DNA of 64,000 nucleotides from Pyxidicoccus sp. MSG2 (GTDB lineage Bacteria > Myxococcota > Myxococcia > Myxococcales > Myxococcaceae): positions 6,776,001 through 6,840,000 of the forward strand of contig NZ_JAPNKC010000001.1 of NCBI RefSeq assembly GCF_026626705.1, given 5' to 3'. Below are positions 57,713 through 64,000 of this stretch, in pieces. The notes under the pieces were generated by a model. The model worked only from the letters and a program-made list of their open reading frames with translations. It was not told the origin of the DNA and did no database searches. The position numbers were made by a program, and so were the translations under genes. Every line of letters starts with the position of its first letter. Positions within the stretch are counted from its first letter, which is position 1.

Positions 57713-58543
57713 ATGACGATTCCCCTGTTCAAGGGCTCGGACGTGGAGCGCCTGCGCCGAGCAAGCCAGGCGGCCGCCGGCACGCTGGCCCATGTTGCTT
57801 CGCGCCTCGCCCCCGGCATTACAACGGCGGACATCGACGCGTGGGTTCGCGAGGACACGGCGCGCCGGGGCGGCAAGCCGAGCCAACTGGGCTTCCATGG
57901 CTTCCCCGCCACCGTCTGCACCAGCCGAAATCAGGTGGTGTGCCACGGCATCCCCCGCCCGGACGAGCACCTCGCCCCGGGCGACATCATCAACGTGGAC
58001 GTGACGACGTTCCTGGACGGCTTCCACGGGGACACCTCGGCCACGTTCCTCATCGGCGAGGTGTCGGCGGAGGCCCTGCACGTGGTGGACGTGGCGCGCC
58101 GGTGCAGGGACGCGGGCATCGCGGTGGTACGTCATGGCGCGAAGCTGGGCGACATCGGCGCCGCCATCGAAGAGCTCGCCCGCAAGGAGGGCTGCAGCGT
58201 GGTGGAGGAGTTCGGCGGCCACGGCATCGGCCACCAGATGCACGGGCCGCCCATCGTGCCCCACACCGGGAAGCGAGGCACGGGCATCAAGCTGCGCTCG
58301 GGCATGGTCCTCACCATCGAGCCCATGGTGAATCTGGGCCGCCCGGGAATCCGCCTGATGCCGGACGGCTGGACGGTGGTGACGGAGGACGGGCGTCTCT
58401 CCGCCCAGTTCGAGCACACCCTCCTCGTCACCGGTGACGGCTGCGAGGTGCTCACCCGGCGGGAGCTGCCACTCCACATCCCCGTGCCCGGCGCGGTGCG
58501 CCCGGAGGGCGGGCAGGCAGCCGTGCCTGCCGTGGCTCAGTGA
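57713..58543 (+). CDS. map: Type I methionine aminopeptidase
   Basis: A 276-residue enzyme of the pita-bread fold. Metal ligands are visible in order: two Asp in VDVTTFLDGFHGDTSATF, His in FGGHGIGHQMH, Glu in LTIEPMV and Glu in AQFEHTLLVT. The N-terminal CTSRNQVVCHGIP segment is also typical. It removes the initiator methionine from new proteins. Length is 15-25 residues above E. coli Map because of a C-terminal tail of low complexity. The ATG at 57713 is preceded by CTTGTCCGCC, a weak ribosome site; no better start is in frame. Other map copies may exist elsewhere in the genome. Confidence 0.92.
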   Translation: MTIPLFKGSDVERLRRASQAAAGTLAHVASRLAPGITTADIDAWVREDTARRGGKPSQLGFHGFPATVCTSRNQVVCHGIPRPDEHLAPGDIINVDVTTFLDGFHGDTSATFLIGEVSAEALHVVDVARRCRDAGIAVVRHGAKLGDIGAAIEELARKEGCSVVEEFGGHGIGHQMHGPPIVPHTGKRGTGIKLRSGMVLTIEPMVNLGRPGIRLMPDGWTVVTEDGRLSAQFEHTLLVTGDGCEVLTRRELPLHIPVPGAVRPEGGQAAVPAVAQ

Positions 58544-58582
58544 GGTGCCTACCCTTCAACGTCGAAGCCAGGAGGGCGGGCG

Positions 58583-59251
58583 ATGAAGAGAGAGATGTTG
58601 CTGCACGAGCTGCACCCCGCGGTGGTCCACGTGCCGCTGGCGCTGCTGCCCACGGCGGCGGTGGCGGACCTCATCGCCGTGGCGACGGGCGACCGGGCCT
58701 GGGCGAAGGTGGCTCGGCGGGTGTGGGTGGCGGGCACGCTGGGCGGCGTGTTCGCGGGAGTCGCGGGCCTGGCCGCCAGCCAGGAGGTGCGGATGGATTC
58801 GCCGCGCGCCCGGGACATGACCTTCCTGCACGGCGCGGGCAACACCGTCATCCTGATGGGCGCGATGGGCGTGACGGCCTGGCGGCTGAAGCGCGAGCCC
58901 ACCGTCCTCTCCACGGTGCTGGGGCTGGCCGCGTGCGGACTGGCGCTCTACACGGCGTCGCTCGGCGGGAGAATGGTCTACGAGCTGGGCGTGGGCATCA
59001 ACCCCATGCCCGAGGACTCGCCGCAGGGCACGCTGAAGAGTCCTCCGCTGCTGTCGGAGCGGGCGCCCGGGGTGTTGGTGAAGGACGCGCTCCAGGGCGT
59101 GAAGTGGCTGGTGTCGCGAGCCCGCGAGCTGCTCACCGGCACACGGCCACTGGCTCCCGGCGCCGAGGGCCTCCGCTCCAGCGAGGACGCCACCCTGCCG
59201 CTTCCTCTCGACGCGTCCTCCTTCTCGGGACGTGCGATGCCGCAGGCGTAG
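58583..59251 (+). CDS. DUF2231-family membrane protein
   Basis: A 222-residue inner-membrane protein with about four hydrophobic helices and the DUF2231 opening ELHPAVVHVPLALLPTAAVADL. Helices follow at about 47-65, 80-95 and 108-125. The C-terminal 100 residues are hydrophilic, with a GINPMPEDSPQGTL segment like the end of the domain. DUF2231 proteins resemble small heme-binding or redox-associated membrane proteins; function is not established. An AGGAGGGCGGGC ribosome site stands before ATG 58583. It starts 39 bases after map, probably in the same transcript. Confidence 0.8.
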   Translation: MKREMLLHELHPAVVHVPLALLPTAAVADLIAVATGDRAWAKVARRVWVAGTLGGVFAGVAGLAASQEVRMDSPRARDMTFLHGAGNTVILMGAMGVTAWRLKREPTVLSTVLGLAACGLALYTASLGGRMVYELGVGINPMPEDSPQGTLKSPPLLSERAPGVLVKDALQGVKWLVSRARELLTGTRPLAPGAEGLRSSEDATLPLPLDASSFSGRAMPQA

Positions 59252-59460
59252 GCCCGAGAGCCGCGTGCTCGGGAATGGGACAGTGTGTTCCCACTTCCGG
59301 GCAGGTCTGCTGGACGTCCGGGATGGCTCGCCGCCGTCCCATTGAGGCGCGCGACGTCGTCCTGAAGCGGTGGCCGTGGCACTCTTGTTGCTCACGTCCG
59401 TGAGACGCCTCCCAGGCCCTCGCGGGCCTGACCGCCCGCTCGCTTCAGCCCCTCCATCGA

Positions 59461-61872
59461 ATGACCTCACTCCTCCAGGAACTCCGGTTCGCGGTCCGTT
59501 CGATGTTTCGCGAGAAGGTGTTCACCGCGGTCGTCGTCACCACGCTGGCGCTCTCCATCGGAGCGACCACGTCCGTCTTCAGCGTCGTGTACCAGGTGCT
59601 CTGGCGGCCCCTGCCGTACCCGGAGGCGTCGCAGCTCTACCGGCTCTTCCAGACCACCACGCCGGGCGCGGGCGCGGGGCCCCACCGCGACAGGACGCGA
59701 GTCACCCGCCCCGTGTGGAACGCCTGGCGCGAGGGCGCGCACGGCTTCTCCCGCATCGAAGGCTTCAAGGGCGAAAGGCAGGTCCTCAGCGGAACGGAGT
59801 CCGATGACCGACTGACGGTGGGGCGCGCCTCCGCCGGGCTCCTGCCGATGCTCGGAGTGCAGCCCTCGCTGGGGCGGCTCTGGGGGGCGGCGCTGGAGGT
59901 ACCGGGGCGGGATGGCGAGGCCGTGCTCTCGCATTCGCTGTGGCAGCGGCTGTACGGGGCGGACCCGGGTGTCCTCGGGCGGAGCATCGTCCTGGACGAC
60001 CGGGTCCACACCATCATTGGCGTCCTGCCCGCGAGCTTCCAGTTCGAGCCGGAGGTGGAGGTCTGGAAGCCGCTGGCGCTCGACCCGACGACGGAGCAGG
60101 GCAGCGCGTTGCGAGTCTTCGGGCGGCTCCAGCCGGGCGTCACTGCCGAGCAGGGGCGCTCCGAGCTCGTCCAGCTCGCCCTGGGCGCCGAGCGCGTTCC
60201 GGGTGTGGTGGTCACCGGAATGAGCCTGGAGCCGCTCCACCAGCTCTGGGTGGAGCAATCCCAGACGCAGTTGCAGGTGGTGAGCGCGGTGGCGGCGCTG
60301 CTGCTGCTGCTCGGGTGCGCCAACCTCGCCAATCTGCTGCTGGCGCGGGGCAGCTCGCGCATGCACGAGATGTCGGTGCGCCTCGCGCTCGGTGCGAGTC
60401 GGATGCAGCTGGCGCGGATGGTCCTCGTGGAGAGCGGAGTCCGGGCGGTGCTCGGGGGCGGCCTCGGCCTGCTCATCGCGCTCTGGGGAAGGGACCTGCT
60501 GGGCACGCTCATTCCGCCGCAGCTCATGTCCGGGCCGGGCGTCGAGCCCTTCGTCCTGGTGACGGCCTCGGTGGTGTCCGTCGCGGCGGCGGTGCTGGTG
60601 GGCCTGCTGCCGGCGCTCCACGTCTCGCGGGGGCCGGGGGCACCTGCCCCCATGGCGCGGGGCACGCGCGTCACGTCGATGGGCTTCACCCGCTCCGTGC
60701 TCGTCGTCGTGCAGCTGTCACTGGCGATGGTGCCGCTGGTGGGCGCGGGGCTGATGCTGCGCACGGTGTGGAAGCTCCAGAACGTTCCCCTCGGCTTCGA
60801 GGCGCGCGGCGTGACGGTGGCGGAGGTGTTCCTGCCGCTGGAGAAGTACGCGGGAGAAGACGCCGCGGCCTCCGTCGCGCGGAACCTCGTTGGCCACCTC
60901 GAGTCGATTCCCGGGGTGCAGGCGGTGGGCCTCACGGGCAACCTGCCCTTCTCGGGAAGCGTCTGGCGGCAGACCACGGGCGTCCACGTCATGGGGGAGG
61001 CCGCCTCCACCGAGGCGTCGGCCCAGGCCGGGTACGTGCCCGTCACCGGAGGATACTTCCCGGCGCTCGGAATCCCGCTGAAGGAGGGGCGCTACCCGGA
61101 CGCGAGGGACACGGCCTCCAGCCCGCGCGTGGTGGTCGTCACCGAGGCCTTTGCCCGCCGCTTCCTTCCGGGCCGGAGCGCCGTCGGCGCGCGTCTCGAG
61201 CTGGACGTGGTGGATGACGGCTCGCGAAAGGTCCACGAGGTCGTGGGCGTCGTCGGGGACGTGCCGATGGAGCGGCTGTCCACGGTGCCCTCGGGCGATG
61301 TCTATGTGCCCCTGGCCCAGGACCTGCGCCACAACCTGAGCGTCGCGGTGAAGTCCACGCTGCCCGCCGGTCAGCTCATGCCCCTGCTGCACCAGCGGCT
61401 GCGCGCGACGGACGCCAGCCTTCGCATGGTGAAGGTCCGCCCGTTGGAGACGGTGGTGGAGGAGAGCTACGCACAGGTGCGCGTGGTGGGAGGGTTGCTC
61501 GGCGCCTTCGCGGTGCTGGCGATGGTGCTGGCCGCGGTGGGCCTCTACGGCATCCTCGCCTTCTGGGTGGCGCAGCGCACCCGCGAGCTGGGGATTCGGA
61601 GTGCCCTGGGCGCGACGCCGCGTCGCCTGCTTCGCATGGTCATCGGGCAGGGGCTGCGGCTCACGGGGATGGGGCTCGCGGTGGGGCTCGTGGGGGCGGC
61701 GCTGATGGCGCGGGCGCTCGCGGCGATGCTCTACGGTGTGTCCACGTACGACCCGCTCATCTTCCTCGGTGCTCCCGCCGCGCTGCTGCTCACCGCGCTC
61801 GTGGCGAGCTGGCTCCCGGCGGCCTCCGCCATGCGTGTGGCGCCGAACGAGGCGCTCAAGCGAGAGGGCTGA
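59461..61872 (+). CDS. Duplicated MacB/FtsX-type ABC permease (ADOP-like, orphan)
   Basis: An 803-residue membrane protein made of two MacB-like halves. The first membrane helix (about 20-42, VFTAVVVTTLALSIGATTSVFSVVYQVLWRPLPYP) carries the FtsX/MacB signature. A periplasmic domain (about 45-265) precedes helices at about 275-400 including LANLLLARGSSRMHEMSVRLALGASRMQLARM. A second start helix, periplasmic domain and three C-terminal helices (ELGIRSALGATPRRLLRMVIGQG) follow. The arrangement and length match ADOP permeases of acidobacteria and myxobacteria. No ATPase gene is within reach, so a partner must be elsewhere. ATG 59461 begins the N-terminal amphipathic helix. Confidence 0.85.
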   Translation: MTSLLQELRFAVRSMFREKVFTAVVVTTLALSIGATTSVFSVVYQVLWRPLPYPEASQLYRLFQTTTPGAGAGPHRDRTRVTRPVWNAWREGAHGFSRIEGFKGERQVLSGTESDDRLTVGRASAGLLPMLGVQPSLGRLWGAALEVPGRDGEAVLSHSLWQRLYGADPGVLGRSIVLDDRVHTIIGVLPASFQFEPEVEVWKPLALDPTTEQGSALRVFGRLQPGVTAEQGRSELVQLALGAERVPGVVVTGMSLEPLHQLWVEQSQTQLQVVSAVAALLLLLGCANLANLLLARGSSRMHEMSVRLALGASRMQLARMVLVESGVRAVLGGGLGLLIALWGRDLLGTLIPPQLMSGPGVEPFVLVTASVVSVAAAVLVGLLPALHVSRGPGAPAPMARGTRVTSMGFTRSVLVVVQLSLAMVPLVGAGLMLRTVWKLQNVPLGFEARGVTVAEVFLPLEKYAGEDAAASVARNLVGHLESIPGVQAVGLTGNLPFSGSVWRQTTGVHVMGEAASTEASAQAGYVPVTGGYFPALGIPLKEGRYPDARDTASSPRVVVVTEAFARRFLPGRSAVGARLELDVVDDGSRKVHEVVGVVGDVPMERLSTVPSGDVYVPLAQDLRHNLSVAVKSTLPAGQLMPLLHQRLRATDASLRMVKVRPLETVVEESYAQVRVVGGLLGAFAVLAMVLAAVGLYGILAFWVAQRTRELGIRSALGATPRRLLRMVIGQGLRLTGMGLAVGLVGAALMARALAAMLYGVSTYDPLIFLGAPAALLLTALVASWLPAASAMRVAPNEALKREG

Positions 61873-62126
61873 GGGCCGCCCTCCACGGAGCCGGCGTCGA
61901 AGTGTTCACCCCGGGGCGCTCGGCGTCGTGGGGAGTGTCCTCGCGGACCATGCACTTCACGCGGCAGAAGGCCCGGCCCCTGGGGCCGAGGTGACACGAG
62001 CCCTCTGGTGGGTGGCCACTTCCCGTGACGCGCCTCTGGAGGCTCCTCGTGACCCGTGCGCGTCACTCGACGGAGCCCTCGTCTTCTGGGAGGTTTGAAG
62101 TCACGGAGAAATGGAGCTAGAGCTGC

Positions 62127-62783
62127 ATGGCAGCGACCGGGGGACGCATGCGCGCACGGGTGGACATGGCGGGGATGGGTGGCGTGGTGCTGGGCATCCT
62201 GCTGCTCGCGGCCGGAGTCCCGCTGCTGGTGCCCCGCTGGGTGCTGGAGGATGCGTCGGTCGCCGTGCCCCCGTCGGTGGCGCCCGCCGTGGCCCGGAGT
62301 GACGCGTCGCCCGCTCCTGCCGTCACGAAGGATGCGCCCGGTCCCCGGCTCCAGGTGGAGCTCGCCACGGGAAGCCAGGGCACGGTGGTGGAGGTGGCTC
62401 GCGCCCGGGCCGCGTCGCCCGCGCTGGCCCGGTTCGCGGCGCTGGTGCCGCTGACTCCGGATGAAGAGGCGCTGCTTCGCGAGGAGTCGGTGGACGATGT
62501 GGCGGCGCTCGTGGCTCGCACGGAGCGGGCCTTCATGGACGCGACGCCCGAGACTCGCGCGGAGAAGGAGCGGCGCTACCTGGCCGCGCTGAATCTGGCC
62601 GCGAAGCTGGTGGCGCCTCCCGAGCCCTCCGCCACGGACGCCCGCGCGCGGGAGGTGGATGCGCGCTACCAGCAGGCGCTCGCGGCGGAGCGGGTGAAGT
62701 GGAAGGACCTGTCTGTCGAGGAGCAGGCGCGCCAGCAGGAAGTCTTCAAGGAGTGGTTCTTCGGCCGGGAGGAGTCGCGATGA
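62127..62783 (+). CDS. Membrane-anchored helical hypothetical protein
   Basis: A 218-residue protein with one N-terminal membrane helix (about 15-35, MGGVVLGILLLAAGVPLLVP), a Pro/Ala linker and a helical, highly charged C-terminal half (LTPDEEALLREESVDDVAAL, EVDARYQQALAAERVKWKDLSVEEQARQQEVFKEWFFGREE). The helical part resembles lipase foldases and secretion chaperones in layout, but not clearly in sequence. An ATG at 62148 with a GGGGGA ribosome site is an alternative start. Its stop overlaps the next gene's start (ATGA), so it is coupled to a secreted protease-like protein and might assist it. Confidence 0.68.
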   Translation: MAATGGRMRARVDMAGMGGVVLGILLLAAGVPLLVPRWVLEDASVAVPPSVAPAVARSDASPAPAVTKDAPGPRLQVELATGSQGTVVEVARARAASPALARFAALVPLTPDEEALLREESVDDVAALVARTERAFMDATPETRAEKERRYLAALNLAAKLVAPPEPSATDARAREVDARYQQALAAERVKWKDLSVEEQARQQEVFKEWFFGREESR

Positions 62784-64000
62784 AGGCGTACCTGAGAGTG
62801 CTCCAAGCGCTGGTGCTGCTCATGCCGGTGATGGCGATGGCCGGGCCCCATTACGTGGCCTCGCGCGACTGGGGCAGCTTCATCTGGCTGAGCACGTACC
62901 TGGACGCCGGCCAGACGTACACCTTCGAGACGCGGGACTTGACGGGCACGTCGCCGGACACGGTGCTGCACGTGCTGCGCGACAGGAGCGGCTGGAGCCA
63001 GGTGGCGGTAGGGGACGACTGCGCGGGGGCGACGCGCTCGTGTGTGACGTTCGTTGCGCCGGACTCGGGCTACTACCGCGTCTGGGTGCGCGCCTACGCG
63101 GATGGGCGCGGCGGCACGGCGAGCCTGTACCGCAACGGCACGCTGCTGCTGGCCAACCAGCCGTTCGGCGGTGTGCCCGTGGCCTTCTCGTGGAAGGCGA
63201 AGGAGACCTTCCGCGCCAACTCCACGACGCCCAATGCTGGAGACCACCTCATCTTCCTGCTGCGCTCCAACACGGAGTTCCTTCAGCTCGATGACGACAG
63301 CGGGCCCAAGGCCTACCCGCGCGTCGTGGCGACGAGCACGCAGAACGCCGGAGCCCAGCGCGTGGTGGTGGGCCGCTACCCGGGCAGCACGGGCACGGCG
63401 AGCTTCGTCCATGACGAGGAGCTGTGGTCCACGGTGTTCGACGACAACGACTCGGATGAGGATGGTCTCTCGGACGCGCTGGAGCCGGTGGTGGGGACGA
63501 ACCCGGAGGAGGTGGACTCGGACGGTGACATGGTGCCGGACGCGCTGGAGCTGTTCGGCAACGACGGCTTCTCCTTCTCCGAGTGGGGGAGTCCCACGAC
63601 GAGGGACATCTATGTAGAGGTGGACTGGATGCAGCACCCGACGAACCCGTACCTGACGCGGCAGCCGTACGCGGCGCTGGTGGCGGACGCGGCGGCGGTG
63701 TTCGCCCAGGACTCCGGAGTGCGGCTGCACGCGTTCATCGACGGGACGCTGCCCTGGTACGAGGTGGTCTGCTACGGCGCATGCAGCGGCGGGGTGGACT
63801 TCTACTCGCTGAAGGGGAGCTCGTTCTCCACGTCGAACCCGGAGCGGAGGCCGTACTTCCATTACGTGATGTGGGCCTACAAGCACACCAGCAGCACGTC
63901 GTGCTCGTCGGGCCGGGCGGAGATGCTGGGCAACGACGTCATCATCAGCATGGGGTGCTGGAGCAGCCCGAGCGCCGGAGAGCAGCGCGGCACCTTCATC
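62780..64000 (+). CDS. Partial gene: secreted metalloprotease-like protein
   Basis: The first 407 codons of a gene that runs off the window. Residues 1-22 are a signal peptide (YLRVLQALVLLMPVMAMA). Residues about 25-115 form a beta domain of the pre-peptidase type (WLSTYLDAGQTYTFETRDL, SGYYRVWVRAY). Around residues 224-262 are calcium-binding, thrombospondin-3-like repeats (DNDSDEDGLSDALE, DSDGDMVPDALELFG). Then comes DIYVEVDWMQHP and an Asp/Tyr-rich segment, and the window ends at ...GEQRGTFI, exactly where related zinc proteases have the HExxH helix. I expect HELGH or similar right after the window. Coupled by ATGA to the preceding gene. Confidence 0.72.
   Translation, partial: MKAYLRVLQALVLLMPVMAMAGPHYVASRDWGSFIWLSTYLDAGQTYTFETRDLTGTSPDTVLHVLRDRSGWSQVAVGDDCAGATRSCVTFVAPDSGYYRVWVRAYADGRGGTASLYRNGTLLLANQPFGGVPVAFSWKAKETFRANSTTPNAGDHLIFLLRSNTEFLQLDDDSGPKAYPRVVATSTQNAGAQRVVVGRYPGSTGTASFVHDEELWSTVFDDNDSDEDGLSDALEPVVGTNPEEVDSDGDMVPDALELFGNDGFSFSEWGSPTTRDIYVEVDWMQHPTNPYLTRQPYAALVADAAAVFAQDSGVRLHAFIDGTLPWYEVVCYGACSGGVDFYSLKGSSFSTSNPERRPYFHYVMWAYKHTSSTSCSSGRAEMLGNDVIISMGCWSSPSAGEQRGTFI

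Overview
The window is 64 kb of very GC-rich chromosomal DNA from a myxobacterium, probably in or near the Myxococcus/Corallococcus/Pyxidicoccus group. The evidence is strong third-position GC, a dense set of secreted lipoproteins with standard lipoboxes, large hybrid histidine kinases, myxobacterial-style paralogous lipoproteins, TPR and EF-hand proteins, and a poly-HAMP kinase. There is no rRNA, tRNA, CRISPR array, insertion sequence or phage gene that I can see. Both ends cut genes: a coiled-coil tail of a probable M56-type membrane peptidase gene at the left, and a secreted metalloprotease-like gene at the right.

Layout. 0-9.6 kb is metabolic and transport: an aldehyde dehydrogenase, a TPR protein, a CPA2 (Kef-type) antiporter facing a CPA1 Na+/H+ antiporter that is translationally coupled to an RCK/TrkA protein with a cyclic-nucleotide-binding domain, and a PQQ-type sugar dehydrogenase lipoprotein. 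9.8-13.2 kb is a tightly coupled three-gene cassette (secreted barrel-like protein, lipoprotein with a C-terminal His-rich nuclease-like domain, small acidic protein). It has the shape of a contact-dependent polymorphic toxin/immunity unit of the SitBAI type and is my main candidate for an interesting system. 13.5-21.1 kb holds a DJ-1/PfpI protein, a beta-propeller lipoprotein, a DUF1684 protein, an E2-like protein that has lost its catalytic histidine, a lipoprotein with 15 tandem D-A-G repeats behind an AT-rich palindrome, a cREC receiver and a Gly-rich secreted protein.

21.3-23.3 kb is a compact arsenic operon (arsR, ACR3 pump, thioredoxin-type arsC) with a likely operator over a leaderless start. 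24.5-38.4 kb is a signalling block. It contains a 2475-residue soluble hybrid kinase whose sensor part is a perfect 276-bp-period HAMP array, a REC-PAS-PAS kinase behind a strong terminator, and a GAF/PAS kinase. Between the last two lie three small minus-strand RelE/ParE-like genes with no visible antitoxin.

38.4-53.4 kb is mixed: a lipoprotein, a DMT exporter, hrcA, a large carboxypeptidase-regulatory/PDZ protein, a lipid kinase, an EF-hand lipoprotein, a histone-tail-like basic protein, a HAD phosphatase, two lipoproteins, an M50 peptidase coupled to a zinc-ribbon membrane protein, and a DinG/XPD-type helicase. 53.4-64 kb has an alpha/beta hydrolase under a TetR-type regulator with a clear promoter/operator, a TonB-dependent receptor, a truncated LysR gene, a methionine aminopeptidase, a DUF2231 membrane protein, an orphan duplicated ABC permease, and a coupled membrane-anchored/secreted pair running off the end. 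All family assignments come from reading motifs, not from database searches.
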